Part shown: positions 15,242 through 24,354 of the stretch, one piece after another
How the letters are laid out: each line of letters opens with the position of its first letter
Position numbering within the stretch: position 1 is the first letter of the stretch
Source: a virus
Reading direction: 5' to 3' (one strand)
DNA length: 33,687 nt
IMG/VR virus record: IMGVR_UViG_3300025141_000400
Coordinates: 1 to 33,687 of that record
The notes under the pieces: model-generated
The model's database searches: none
What the model was told of the DNA's origin: nothing
What the model saw: the letters and a program-made list of their open reading frames with translations, nothing else
Made by a program: the position numbers and the translations under genes

Positions 15242-18031
15242 TTAACTTGCGCCGATAGCCTTACTTGCTTGTTTGCCTTGAGCCTCAACCACAAGACCCT
15301 CTAGGAAGTCTTTTGTTTGTTTTGGATTTAGGCTAATTGAGATTTTTTGCTCGCCGCCGCCGAAGAGGCCGCCGCCTCCACCGCCGCCTCCGCCGCCTTT
15401 GGAGGTCTTACCCGTTTCTTTCATTAATTTAGTAACCAGTAAAACTTTTATCATACTAACATCATTAATGGCGTCGGATATATTTTGGAAAGAATCTGCC
15501 ATGGCATCGATATTACCAAGCTCAGAAAGACTATCAAACATGAAGGCCAGCGATACTGCAATTGCTGTCATTGCTACCCCTACCGCGATCATAGAGGCTG
15601 CCATGCCTACCATGAGCCCTTCAAGCACAACAAGGCCGGCTACAGCTAGCGGGTTCGCTAAACTTGATAACCCAAGAGATAATCCTATCATCGATAGCCC
15701 CATTATACCTAAAGCATAGGCGGTGGCCATGATCTGGGCCGGGGCCATTTTCGCAAACTGGGCTACTAAAACAGACATACCAAGGGCCGCTATAGCAATA
15801 CCGGCGCCCAGCATCAAAGCTGCAGCGCCCATTGCAAGTAGACCACCAGCAGCCGCCGGAAGAACACCAGTATATACTGCAACACCCAAGACGATCATGA
15901 ATGCCACAAAGGGTATCATCAGGATTGCGAGGGCCAATGCAGCCGAATTGGCTGCAGGGCCTAGGCCAGCAAAAGCATTAACTAAAACAGACATACCAAG
16001 GGCCGCTATAGCAATACCGCCGCCCATCATGAGCATTGCGGCGCCCACTGCAAGTATACCACCAGCAGCAGCCGTGGCGGCTTGCCCGAAGGCGCGGATG
16101 CCGCCGGCGCGGGTCACATCACCAGCTGCGGAAGCAGGCGCAAGGGCGGTCTTAGCGGCATCCTGGGTATTTTCCAAAGCCTGGGCTGCAGCTAGAGCCT
16201 TTTTGGTTGCAGCTGCAGCTCTCTGGGCTTTGATCCAGCCGGCCAGACCCTTGACTCCTGAGATTGCTGCGGCGCCTGCATCCCACAGTCCTTTTCCAAA
16301 TCTAAGCAATGGGCCGGCCATGCCGATGACAGCTTGAGCAAATTTTAATCCTATAAACACTTTTGTCCAAAATACTATTTGGGGCCACTTTTCCTTGATC
16401 TGGGTGATGGCTGGGCGCACTCGTGTCTTTAAAACGTTAACAAATTCTATAATGCCATCCTTAATATCCATTAGGGGCCCCTTTCCTTTGCTGAATTCAT
16501 CAAACATTTGATGAATAGAATCCAACAATCCGCCGTCCACAAGAGTTCTCATTATATCATCCAGGAACCCCTGAAACTTCTCTTGTAACGTTGCTTGCTC
16601 TGCTGCCTTTTGAGCCATCTCTTCATACTCTGAGGCTGTCTTGTTGGTCTCACCAGCGAGATCATCCATGTTTCCGCTCATCATTAGGGCTAAATCGCCA
16701 ACACTTTCCAGGCCCATGGATTCAGCAAAAAACTTTCTCTGGTAGTATGACATATCATCGAAAGTCAAGCCGGCATCGTCCAGGGCCCCGCGTAATTGCT
16801 CAAATCTACCGACAGGATCCGTCTCCATCATCATGTCCATGGCATTAACAAAGTTTCCGCCTAGTGCTGCATTTAGCTGACCGGTCATTTCGGCGGCGCC
16901 TTCAAAAGTATCAAACTTGTCGGTCAAGTTTAACAGCTTTCCGATCTCCAGGCCTGTGATTTTGGCAACTCTTGCCATTTCTTTAAAGGCTCGCGGTGCT
17001 TCGGAGCCAAGCTTGGCTATCTGCGGGCCCATAGCATTAAAGTCGCTCATCATCTGATCAACGGGAACACCAACATTCATTGCAAAACTGGCCATCTCTA
17101 AGGCTACCTGATCGGCTTGTTCGGGAAGGCGCCCCATCATCTTTGTGGCAAACTGGAACGATTTACCTACCTCTTGGGCACTTACCCCCCATTTTGCCAA
17201 CACAGATGTTGTTGCGGCCAATTGGTTTTGTGTTTGAGGAAGCAACATGGTAAAATCAGTCATAGTGCCATACAAGCCAACTGCTGCTTTTCCATATTCC
17301 TCTGTTGTTATCCAGAGGTGCGATACATCATCAGATGCATCTGCAAATTGTCGGGCCATTTGTCGATTCATACCGGTGGCCTTCATCATGCTTGATTCCA
17401 TTTCATCAAGCGCAAAAATAGCATCCATTATGCCGCCGATAAAATTATCAAGGATTCCAACAGCAAAGCTCGCAAGCCCTGCAGCAGTTGCTGCGGCACC
17501 AGAGGACATCACGTCCCAAAACTTGCCCATTGCAGCTACGTTAAAAAATTTACTTTTCTTGAAAGGAAGAAGGGTGTTGGCTGCCTCTTTTCCAAAAGAA
17601 CGCATCATGTCGGTCTGCTCTCTAATTTTGTCAGTGCCGGCTTCCAGTTTTTCGACGTTTTCTTCTGCGAGATCTACCTTTTTTTGTGCCGCCGCCAGGG
17701 CTTCGGCATCGGCGATGCCCATCGAGTTCTTTTCTTTCAGTTTCGCTTGGGCGATCTTAAGCTCTTGCTCAGCAATAAGCACCATCTGCTGAGCGCGCGC
17801 ATTTCGGCCGATCTCGGTCTTTCCCAGTCCCTCAAGTTTTGCATGGTATTGTTGTAAAACTGCAAGCTCATCCTCCATGGAGGCGACATCTTTCTTGCCT
17901 TTCTTCTTGGGAGATCCGGGTGCGCCCGATTCGCCGGTGCCTGCGGTCTTCTTTCCAGACTTTGACGCCCCCTCGGCGCGCGCAAAACCTTTTTCTATTG
18001 CTTTTACAATGTCGTCAATACTGGCTGCCAT
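15242..18031 (-). CDS. tape measure protein
   Basis: Sets tail length and is ejected with the DNA. 929 residues: a Lys/Gly-rich start, a coiled-coil region about 50-155 (Ala/Glu/Lys heptads), a soluble helical middle, and between about 655 and 850 a run of hydrophobic Gly/Ala-rich membrane-like helices. Two copies of a 72-residue hydrophobic unit share GIAIAALGMSVLV. After the hydrophobic block comes a run of ten glycines (LMKETGKTSKGG...), then LFGGGEQKISISL and a helical end. Location after tube and hub genes, size and hydrophobicity are typical. ATG 18031 has AGAGGG upstream and a conserved intergenic motif 23 bases before the start. Confidence 0.85.
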   Translation of the reverse strand: MAASIDDIVKAIEKGFARAEGASKSGKKTAGTGESGAPGSPKKKGKKDVASMEDELAVLQQYHAKLEGLGKTEIGRNARAQQMVLIAEQELKIAQAKLKEKNSMGIADAEALAAAQKKVDLAEENVEKLEAGTDKIREQTDMMRSFGKEAANTLLPFKKSKFFNVAAMGKFWDVMSSGAAATAAGLASFAVGILDNFIGGIMDAIFALDEMESSMMKATGMNRQMARQFADASDDVSHLWITTEEYGKAAVGLYGTMTDFTMLLPQTQNQLAATTSVLAKWGVSAQEVGKSFQFATKMMGRLPEQADQVALEMASFAMNVGVPVDQMMSDFNAMGPQIAKLGSEAPRAFKEMARVAKITGLEIGKLLNLTDKFDTFEGAAEMTGQLNAALGGNFVNAMDMMMETDPVGRFEQLRGALDDAGLTFDDMSYYQRKFFAESMGLESVGDLALMMSGNMDDLAGETNKTASEYEEMAQKAAEQATLQEKFQGFLDDIMRTLVDGGLLDSIHQMFDEFSKGKGPLMDIKDGIIEFVNVLKTRVRPAITQIKEKWPQIVFWTKVFIGLKFAQAVIGMAGPLLRFGKGLWDAGAAAISGVKGLAGWIKAQRAAAATKKALAAAQALENTQDAAKTALAPASAAGDVTRAGGIRAFGQAATAAAGGILAVGAAMLMMGGGIAIAALGMSVLVNAFAGLGPAANSAALALAILMIPFVAFMIVLGVAVYTGVLPAAAGGLLAMGAAALMLGAGIAIAALGMSVLVAQFAKMAPAQIMATAYALGIMGLSMIGLSLGLSSLANPLAVAGLVVLEGLMVGMAASMIAVGVAMTAIAVSLAFMFDSLSELGNIDAMADSFQNISDAINDVSMIKVLLVTKLMKETGKTSKGGGGGGGGGGLFGGGEQKISISLNPKQTKDFLEGLVVEAQGKQASKAIGAS
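15765..16019 (-). repeat. in-frame direct repeat inside the tape measure gene
   Basis: A 39-base stretch is identical at 15765-15803 and 15981-16019; similarity continues for roughly 50 more bases beyond each. The offset is 216 bases, exactly 72 codons, so the protein carries a duplicated hydrophobic unit. Confidence 0.9.
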
Positions 18032-18054
18032 TAAAAAACCCTCTTTTTAACAGT

Positions 18055-18068
18055 CTAAATTAAATAGT
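18055..18068 (-). promoter_or_regulatory. conserved intergenic motif, copy 1 (before tape measure)
   Basis: Minus strand ACTATTTAATTTAG, with 23 bases between it and the tape measure ATG. Identical to copy 2 at 19847-19860, including its spacing. Candidate late-promoter or leader element. Confidence 0.5.
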
Positions 18069-18094
18069 TTATATAAAAAAAAGACAAGGTGTTA

Positions 18095-18397
18095 CTACTT
18101 TGCCTTTTTTCTAAATTGAGGAGGTAAGGGCGGCTGATTGTGCGCAGAAAGCGTTTGCGACTTGGATCCTCGATTCCCACGCTGAGCATCCTCTATGGCC
18201 TTATTTTCTGTCTCTAGTTGCTTAATCAGGCGCTTTGTAAACCATTTTCTTAATCCTATGGGCAGGTTATATGCCTCGCTAAAAGACCAGCCGCCAGCAT
18301 ACTTTAAAAAGAAAAACTGCTCATAAATGCTCTCCATATATTCATCGGTCAGGCCAAAAAAAGTCCGCTGTAAGCGGAACCTCCAGGTCTTGCTCAT
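18095..18397 (-). CDS. baseplate hub/tail assembly chaperone-like small protein
   Basis: A 100-residue protein. I start it at ATG 18397 (MSKTWRFRLQRTFFGL...), which has AGGAG 7 bases upstream; a longer frame to 18436 lacks a ribosome site. The start lies inside the end of the gp26-like gene (56-base overlap). The segment FFLKYAGGWSFSEAYNLPIGLRKWFTKRLIKQ is a pattern I associate with small proteins next to gp26 in T4-like marine phages, often labelled gp51-like hub assembly. The tail is Gln/Pro/Lys-rich. In long-tailed phages a small gene just upstream of the tape measure is commonly an assembly chaperone, which fits. Confidence 0.65.
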   Translation of the reverse strand: MSKTWRFRLQRTFFGLTDEYMESIYEQFFFLKYAGGWSFSEAYNLPIGLRKWFTKRLIKQLETENKAIEDAQRGNRGSKSQTLSAHNQPPLPPQFRKKAK

Positions 18398-19205
18398 GAT
18401 CGCACTCCTGGCAAATAAATACCTGTGTAAGATCAATATTTGGGGCCGCTAATTTATATGCCAATCTCAAATGGCGAGAATCCATTGACGGTATGTTGTT
18501 GACAACATAATTAATCGCTTCAGAAGTATTGTTATCATTAACGGAAACAATGAAATTTGATAACTGGCGCGTGACTCCGCGCTCATGAATCTTCTGTTGA
18601 CGATCAGCCTTCATTCCCAGCATAAGATTCTTTTCGTCTTTGCCACATAAAAGCCTAAATGTGATCTTTAATTGTGTTTTCGGCAATATTGTGTTAAACG
18701 TGCCATCATCATTGCTGACAATATCGAGTTCAGACATATTGCCACCATTATAAACGCTAAACGAGTTCAAATCAAAGTAGCTTTCCTGAGATAGTTCGCA
18801 TGCCGGGCACTGAATTTTCGTTCGATAATCATTTCCGTAGCCGCTAACCCTTATGGCGATCAAAAGCGCATTTCTATCTCCAACATAAAGACTATCAGGA
18901 TTAATTCTCTTGTCTACAATCACGCTTTGAAGGAGCCGATCGATTGCGATTCCTTTCTTTAATAATGTCTTCGAAGTAAGGAGATCCTCTTCTTTTGCAG
19001 TCATTTGTCTAATCTCTATGCTGTCCTGCCCTCTAAGAGGGTGTCCATCCGGATAAAATAAGCCTTTTGAGGGAAGCTCAACGAATTCCGTTGGTACAAC
19101 AAAAGAAAAGCCATTATCGTTACTTTGCGACTGCGGTTGTGTTAGCGCCGCAGGGGGACTTACATCAGGCTGACTTGCGCCTGTGCGTTCTTTATTTCTT
19201 GACAA
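18342..19205 (-). CDS. 26: baseplate hub protein, T4 gp26-like, with a zinc ribbon
   Basis: A 287-residue protein. After a Gln/Pro-rich leader, FVELPSKGLFYPDGHPL (about 42-58) followed by IEIRQMTAKEEDLLTSKTLLKKGIAIDRLL is the hallmark of the T4 gp26-type hub family. Two Cys pairs, CPAC (about 139-142) and CQEC (about 271-274), would form a zinc ribbon. Start is TTG 19205, with GAGAGG 7 bases upstream; the next Met is residue 68, inside the conserved part, so TTG is preferred. It follows the tail tube gene by 27 bases and overlaps the next small gene. Confidence 0.8.
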   Translation of the reverse strand: MSRNKERTGASQPDVSPPAALTQPQSQSNDNGFSFVVPTEFVELPSKGLFYPDGHPLRGQDSIEIRQMTAKEEDLLTSKTLLKKGIAIDRLLQSVIVDKRINPDSLYVGDRNALLIAIRVSGYGNDYRTKIQCPACELSQESYFDLNSFSVYNGGNMSELDIVSNDDGTFNTILPKTQLKITFRLLCGKDEKNLMLGMKADRQQKIHERGVTRQLSNFIVSVNDNNTSEAINYVVNNIPSMDSRHLRLAYKLAAPNIDLTQVFICQECDHEQDLEVPLTADFFWPDR

Positions 19206-19232
19206 TATACACCTCTCGTTTTATTTGTCTTT

Positions 19233-19823
19233 TTAAATATTGAAGAATGAGCTTCCACCTTCGCCGGCAACAGCAGAAGATGTGCTCTGTGGGGTCTCTA
19301 ATCTGGCCCAATCATACTTAAGGGTAACCGATACCTCTGTTAGATCGTCACCGCCATATTCTAAATCTCCATATTTAAGCTCTGTAATAAAGGAGTTCCA
19401 AAGCGTCCAAGTTTCCAGGGGGGCACCATCAGAATCGATCTGAGTAATAATTACGGTTCCAAGGGCGCCGGCGGCTTTAGCCTTTGACATGCTTGTTAAA
19501 GAATTAGAATCAGTGGGTGGAGAATAGCCCGCCACTTCTATCATCTCCGATAGGGTGGCAGCCATGTCTGGATCAACTGGGTCAACTAAAGTCAAAGAAA
19601 CGTCCTGCCAGCTCACCGAGCCAGGATAATAAAATGTGTGATTTAAATATTTGTGTTCTGCGGCGGCAATCTGAAAAGAAGGTTTGGAGACAGTTTTGGC
19701 GTACCAAATTGCTGCTCCGCCGGCGGCAGCATTAATGCCCTGTATTTCTACTGTAAATCTAAATTTTCTTTTTGGATCTTTTAGCGCGGTATCTTCACCG
19801 AAATTTGTTGACCAGAATGCCAT
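19233..19823 (-). CDS. 19: tail tube protein, T4 gp19-like
   Basis: Builds the inner tail tube through which DNA passes. 196 residues against 163 in T4. FRFTVEIQG, WYAKTVSKPSFQIAAAEHKYLNHTFYYPGSVSWQDVSLTLVDP and the C-terminal TEVSVTLKYDWARLE are the standard tube-protein beta-strand pattern shared with Hcp. Good AGGAG site before ATG 19823. Directly follows the sheath gene, as in T4, across a 62-base gap that holds a GGGGG/CCCCC hairpin and a copy of the conserved intergenic motif. Confidence 0.92.
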   Translation of the reverse strand: MAFWSTNFGEDTALKDPKRKFRFTVEIQGINAAAGGAAIWYAKTVSKPSFQIAAAEHKYLNHTFYYPGSVSWQDVSLTLVDPVDPDMAATLSEMIEVAGYSPPTDSNSLTSMSKAKAAGALGTVIITQIDSDGAPLETWTLWNSFITELKYGDLEYGGDDLTEVSVTLKYDWARLETPQSTSSAVAGEGGSSFFNI

Positions 19824-19846
19824 TTTGCGAAACTCCTATATGTGTT

Positions 19847-19860
19847 CTAAATTAAATAGT
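19847..19860 (-). promoter_or_regulatory. conserved intergenic motif, copy 2 (before tail tube)
   Basis: Minus strand ACTATTTAATTTAG, with 23 bases between it and the tube ATG, the same spacing as copy 1. Confidence 0.5.
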
Positions 19861-19865
19861 GGGGT

Positions 19866-19880
19866 GGGGGAAAATCCCCC
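19866..19880 (-). other. short GC hairpin between sheath and tube genes
   Basis: GGGGG and CCCCC arms with a 5-base ATTTT loop, 5 bases after the sheath stop. There is no T-tract after it on the minus strand, so a processing or pausing site is more likely than a terminator. It may help give separate sheath and tube messages. Confidence 0.5.
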
Positions 19881-19885
19881 GTCTT

Positions 19886-22864
19886 TTAGTCATCGAATGA
19901 AGCACCAGTGGATGCAATCACGAAGTCGATGGCAATATACTCGATAGCCCGAGCAGGCTTAATCATAATCTTGGCGTACATAATGTTTTGATCAATAAGA
20001 TCTGGCGTTGTTGTACTTTCATCAAGGATTAATCTATAATCCGTGATACCAAACCGTGTCTTAACATTTGCCAAGAATGGCTCAATAAGAGACTTGAACC
20101 TATTCCAAGTAGCCTGAACATTCTGTTCAAAAAGTACCTGTGTGGAGAGGACAGAAATCTGCTTCTTGAGATAGATAACCAATCTTCTCACATTGATCCT
20201 GTCAAGAGCGCTTTGACGCTCCTGAAGTGTCTTTTGGCCGAAGAGGACAATTCCGCTAGAGGGGAAAGAGGCGATTGGATTAATGTTACTCTCATATAAA
20301 GTATCGCGATCCTTAGATGTTAATCTTTCAGTTACACCAGTAACTGCGATTCCAGCAGCTCCGTTAGTTAGGCCTCCGCGATTAAACCCGGCCGGCGCGA
20401 ACCAAAGTTCTGACGCAGCCTGAGAACTCGCAAGAACACCCAAAACGGCGACACTGGGCGGAACCCAAAGCATCTGGCCAGTGCCCTCGTCCCGAGTCTG
20501 AACCCAGGGATAGAAGGCAGCGCCATAGCTAGAGTCGATATCTCTTTCTCTCAAAGCCTTTGCTGCCTGGACTGGCGTTGTGCCAATTCTAGCAGATTTA
20601 GTGGTCTTATACGACTCATGCGTTGGGATATATACGTCTGGAAGGTCAACGAGAGCCATGGCATCTGCTCTATCTTCGCAAACTCGGACAGCATGTGTCG
20701 TAAGCTCTTTAAGTGTTAATCCTGGCGTAATCAACATATTCATGTCAACATATTCAGGATCCGCAACCGTATCGATAGCCCGCTTCCAGGTGTAATACGC
20801 ATAATCGTTTACTTCCGTGGAAGTGGAAGACATTCCAGCATTGTAGGTGGGATCTGGTTTCATCAAGTTCCAGCCATCCATACCGCCCCAGAAAGGTGCC
20901 GTAAATCTGTCATGCCCATCATCCAACAAGTCAGTAATAGAAGCAGTCGTCGCCGAAGACTCTTTGACACGTGAACCTGACTGATAATAATATCCATCGG
21001 ATCCGCTGACAAGATCATCCAAGGAAAAGACGTAAGACCACGCGTCTACACCGTTTGCATTGCGCCAACCATCCGAAACTGGATCATCGGGGAAATCCTT
21101 ATACAGCAGCCTGTTGACCTCATGAATGCCGGGTTGGCCGGCCTGAGAGGCACTCTGTTTGGTGGTCTGCATTCCAAAATAAGAATTCGTAGGATCAGAA
21201 ATCCCACCATCAGATGCTGAGTTCCGAAGCCTTACAACGGGGAACAGCAACGAACCGGTTAAAAAGCCCGACTTCTCACTTGTGCCGGCGCCTTCGTAGT
21301 CGGTTCCCCCTGAAAGCCAGTTTGTGGCGCCCAGGACGGCAACATCTTTTTCGCCGCCAGCGCCATACGAGACAAGCGCGCCGCCAGTAACATAAGCGGT
21401 AGTTGCTACTGCGCCGCCTGCCTTTGAATCGCCGGTCGAACCCTCGGTTAATGAATAAGCGCCACTAACAAGGCCATAAACATCACTGAACTTAGGTGGT
21501 CCGAAATATCCGAAGGGGAGCAGAGCGGCATCTGTTGCGCCGGCCTCAACATCAGCGTTCATTTCAACATATACAAAGTTAGACTGGTTCTCATATTCTC
21601 CATACTGCTTGAGACGCTTGCTGGTTGTGTCCCACTTGTTATACTTATCGCCAATCCGCCTAGCTATGAAATTTACAGACGTGGGATCAAGATTTAGATT
21701 ATCAAACCGCTCTAGAACTACAACATTGTTATCTGTATCATTAATGTTTCTTAATACAATCGAAAATGATCCATATTGAGTTGTGTTACTGGTGGGCTCT
21801 CTAACCTTTTCGATAGAGACTTTTACATTTCTGTTTAACCACTCTCCGTGGCCGCGGCCCTTTAGGCGAAACAACTTCTGCTTATTAAACGGCACATAGG
21901 AGGCTGGCGCGCCAAGATCTTGGCCGATGAACCAGCCGGCAATTGCCTCTCTCGATGCTTGCTTCATGTTGTGCAGGCCTGCTCCCGAAGAATTTTGAAG
22001 GGGCAATATAACTGCTTGAGAGCCTGTCAACATGCTCTTTCCGTCGACTCCGCCGTCTCTCAAAAATGCCTCAAATGTCTCACCAAGCCAGTATGCCTTT
22101 TCTGTTGCAGAAGGAAAGAAATCAGATGCATTTGTGTTTCCCACTTGCGGATTAGTGTTAAACTTCTTGCGGATATAGTTTTCTGATCCATCATCAAAGT
22201 TAAACTTAATCTTATCTTCTGCGACTCCTGAGCCACTAACCACGACTGTCCACAAGCTATCGCTACTTTGTCCGATAACAGCGCCCATTGATGCAGTTGC
22301 ATTACTGGAGTGGCCCACCTCGCCATCGGTGAAGTTAAGACCGCCTCTAACATTGCCGCTCAAAGCAATAGTGCCGTTATCTAAATACCAAACAGCGGCT
22401 AGCCTACCCAGTCCACAGTCCGTCTTGCTAGCAGAGTTGAAGATCCACATACCATAGGCGCCACCATTAGAAAAGAAGTCAACATTTGCAGTATTAGTAG
22501 TCTTCCAGCCGGCATCGCCGCTGGAACCATCAGTAGTATAATTCTCTTGCCCTAACAAGCGAACGTATGTAAGAGGAGCCACGTTAGCTCTTAAGAAAGC
22601 TTTAGCCGCATATGTACCATACATAGGAGAAACATAGTTGCCATCGCGCCACACGTCGCCACTTCCGGCGCCAGGGACGGTATCTCCAAACATAGTAACA
22701 AACTCTGAATACGACTGAACCTTTACAGGCTGCATGGCCAATCCGCGACGGGATCGACCGATAACCACTGGGCCAATGGCTTCAGCGGATTTTGGAATAA
22801 AAGAGTTGTCTATTTCGTTAATAAACACTCCAGGAGATACAAACTTAAAACTTTTTACTGACAT
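19886..22864 (-). CDS. 18: contractile tail sheath protein, T4 gp18-like, enlarged
   Basis: Polymerises around the tube and contracts on infection. The N-terminus (FVSPGVFINEIDNSF, GPVVIGRSRRG, SYSEFVTMFGDTVPG) and the C-terminal core from about residue 725 (LRERDIDSSYGAAFYPWVQ, VPPSVAVLGVLASSQ, RINVRRLVIYLKKQISVLSTQVLFEQN, YRLILDESTTTPDLIDQN, RAIEYIAIDFVI) are unmistakable sheath blocks. At 992 residues it is far longer than T4 gp18 (659). The extra length lies in Gly/Ser/Asp-rich beta segments in the middle (about 130-700), likely exposed on the tail surface. ATG 22864 has GAGGAA upstream. Confidence 0.95.
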   Translation of the reverse strand: MSVKSFKFVSPGVFINEIDNSFIPKSAEAIGPVVIGRSRRGLAMQPVKVQSYSEFVTMFGDTVPGAGSGDVWRDGNYVSPMYGTYAAKAFLRANVAPLTYVRLLGQENYTTDGSSGDAGWKTTNTANVDFFSNGGAYGMWIFNSASKTDCGLGRLAAVWYLDNGTIALSGNVRGGLNFTDGEVGHSSNATASMGAVIGQSSDSLWTVVVSGSGVAEDKIKFNFDDGSENYIRKKFNTNPQVGNTNASDFFPSATEKAYWLGETFEAFLRDGGVDGKSMLTGSQAVILPLQNSSGAGLHNMKQASREAIAGWFIGQDLGAPASYVPFNKQKLFRLKGRGHGEWLNRNVKVSIEKVREPTSNTTQYGSFSIVLRNINDTDNNVVVLERFDNLNLDPTSVNFIARRIGDKYNKWDTTSKRLKQYGEYENQSNFVYVEMNADVEAGATDAALLPFGYFGPPKFSDVYGLVSGAYSLTEGSTGDSKAGGAVATTAYVTGGALVSYGAGGEKDVAVLGATNWLSGGTDYEGAGTSEKSGFLTGSLLFPVVRLRNSASDGGISDPTNSYFGMQTTKQSASQAGQPGIHEVNRLLYKDFPDDPVSDGWRNANGVDAWSYVFSLDDLVSGSDGYYYQSGSRVKESSATTASITDLLDDGHDRFTAPFWGGMDGWNLMKPDPTYNAGMSSTSTEVNDYAYYTWKRAIDTVADPEYVDMNMLITPGLTLKELTTHAVRVCEDRADAMALVDLPDVYIPTHESYKTTKSARIGTTPVQAAKALRERDIDSSYGAAFYPWVQTRDEGTGQMLWVPPSVAVLGVLASSQAASELWFAPAGFNRGGLTNGAAGIAVTGVTERLTSKDRDTLYESNINPIASFPSSGIVLFGQKTLQERQSALDRINVRRLVIYLKKQISVLSTQVLFEQNVQATWNRFKSLIEPFLANVKTRFGITDYRLILDESTTTPDLIDQNIMYAKIMIKPARAIEYIAIDFVIASTGASFDD

Positions 22865-22910
22865 ATTGCTTTCCTCTTATAAAAATCTCGCAAATGATAG
22901 TGCAATCATT

Positions 22911-22921
22911 AATTAAATAGT
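22911..22921 (-). promoter_or_regulatory. conserved intergenic motif, copy 3 (before tail sheath)
   Basis: Minus strand ACTATTTAATT, identical to copies 1 and 2 over 11 bases, 46 bases before the sheath ATG in the 118-base gap after the gp15-like gene. The rest of that gap shows no gene. Confidence 0.45.
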
Positions 22922-22982
22922 ATTTTTAATCTCAAAAGGCGGTAAAAGCAACTTCAGGAAGTGATAAAAAAGAATTTTAAAC

Positions 22983-23870
22983 TTAAATTGTTTTACCAAA
23001 AATATTTGGAGAGCCAGCAGGAGCTATTCTTTCTTGCGGAAATGATACTTCTACTGTGTTTTCATCAATCCTGACAATCGGTCGATCGTCGTTATCTCCC
23101 TCTCCAATTAAATATCCCAGAACATTAATTGTCACCTCAGTGGTAAACATCCTGAGATCTTCACCCAAATTGCTCACATTGTTGCTGTGTGAAAACCCCT
23201 GATCAATAAATGCCTCATATAGATGGCCGTTTCTCTTCATCGTAAAGGCATTAATTTGTCCCGTTCTAGCAATGAAAGGCTGTAAAAGTTCGTTCATTTG
23301 CTGCTGGTACTCTGTCTTGATCATGATCTTGTATGAAACATTTACGTATACGGGAATTGGGACAGATAGGCTCTGTATAACAACTTTCTTGTTAACTCTC
23401 GGATAGTGCCTTTGTTTTGTTCCGCCGGTTTCGGACTGGCCGCGGGTCGACGCCGCGACGGCAAAATTACGTGTTTTATCTTTAACCACTCTTTTGGCAA
23501 TTACCCATCTTCCCGATCGGCCATTCCTGTCTTTTGAATAATAATGCGCCTGGAAGGATCCCTTCTTGGATGGATCTTTTGTCATTCCAGTTCTTTCAAC
23601 GCTTATAAGGGGCAATTTGAGGGCGCCCGAATAATCTCGCAAAGATTGATCATTTTTAACTTGATATGAGCGTTCAGGTGTCTGCCACAAAACAGGAACT
23701 TTCGTAAATCCCTCATTTGTTCGAGACCTTAACTTTAAGTCCTCTTTTAGCCATGAAACCATGGCATAATCAATAGTCTCTATTGTTGAAGCGAGCATCC
23801 CAAGCTCTTTCAAAGTGCGGTCCGAAGATCCGGCCGGCAACATCGCAAAATCAAAATTATCAGGTAGCAT
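22983..23870 (-). CDS. tail terminator/sheath stabiliser, T4 gp15-like by position
   Basis: A 295-residue protein. I prefer ATG 23870 (MLPDNFDFAMLPAG...), which has AAAGGGA upstream and overlaps the previous stop by 11 bases, over a TTG at 23936 that would overlap by 77. The part SLSVPIPVYVNVSYKIMIKTEYQQQMNELLQPFIARTG followed by a beta-rich end is the style of gp15 proteins, which cap the tail and hold the sheath. A central basic stretch (SKDRNGRSGRWVIAKRVVKDKTR) is unusual. Order relative to neck and sheath genes matches T4 genes 13-14-15-18. Confidence 0.6.
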   Translation of the reverse strand: MLPDNFDFAMLPAGSSDRTLKELGMLASTIETIDYAMVSWLKEDLKLRSRTNEGFTKVPVLWQTPERSYQVKNDQSLRDYSGALKLPLISVERTGMTKDPSKKGSFQAHYYSKDRNGRSGRWVIAKRVVKDKTRNFAVAASTRGQSETGGTKQRHYPRVNKKVVIQSLSVPIPVYVNVSYKIMIKTEYQQQMNELLQPFIARTGQINAFTMKRNGHLYEAFIDQGFSHSNNVSNLGEDLRMFTTEVTINVLGYLIGEGDNDDRPIVRIDENTVEVSFPQERIAPAGSPNIFGKTI

Positions 23871-24348
23871 CAAAAAGTCCCTTTCTTGCTCTCTTGCAAG
23901 TTGCTGCAATTTCAAATTCTCTAGTAGATTGACCAAATAATAATTTTGGTTCAGCTAATTTAACTATTTCATAATAATGATTACTGTACAAAATAAAGTC
24001 ACCTTCTCGCACAAACAAGTCTTGATCTTCTGACAGCCTTCTTCTATGAAAGTGGACCTTGATCTCCCACATACGATCTATTCCTGCGCTTTCCAAATAA
24101 TCCGTTTCATCAAGCATCCACTCTACTAAAGCATAAACTCTAACTGGGGGTAGGTACGTTTTTTCTATAGCTTCTCCGTATAAATCATGAAAATTGGTAG
24201 TTTCCATATCAATGGGATAATATAAAACCTGTTGACCAATAACCTTTTCGATTAATTCGTCATTTACCTGTTTTACTAGATCTCGTTCTTTTTTGCCAAG
24301 AAACAGTGGAGGTGGTGGATTTTCAGCTCGATCCCATTCATTTGCCAT
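23860..24348 (-). CDS. neck/head-completion protein, T4 gp14-like by position
   Basis: A 162-residue protein. The segment IGQQVLYYPIDMETTNFHDLYGEAIEKTY (about 37-65) resembles the gp14 pattern of a YY-P strand followed by D-x-L-x-G-E, and the C-terminal half is beta-rich (REGDFILYSNHYYEIVKLAEPKLLFGQ), similar to head-tail stopper proteins. It is shorter than T4 gp14 (256). ATG 24348 lies 6 bases after the upstream stop with AGGATGA as ribosome site, so it is tightly coupled to the gp13-like gene. Confidence 0.58.
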   Translation of the reverse strand: MANEWDRAENPPPPLFLGKKERDLVKQVNDELIEKVIGQQVLYYPIDMETTNFHDLYGEAIEKTYLPPVRVYALVEWMLDETDYLESAGIDRMWEIKVHFHRRRLSEDQDLFVREGDFILYSNHYYEIVKLAEPKLLFGQSTREFEIAATCKRARKGLFDAT

Positions 24349-24354
24349 CTTTCA

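Noticed and set aside
15723-16337. Plus-strand frame of 204 residues opposite the tape measure
   Set aside because: Its Ala/Pro-rich translation is the reverse complement of Gly/Ala-rich repeats; no start signals.
23871-23936. TTG start at 23936 for the gp15-like gene
   Set aside because: It would overlap the preceding gene by 77 bases without a clear ribosome site; ATG 23870 is better placed.
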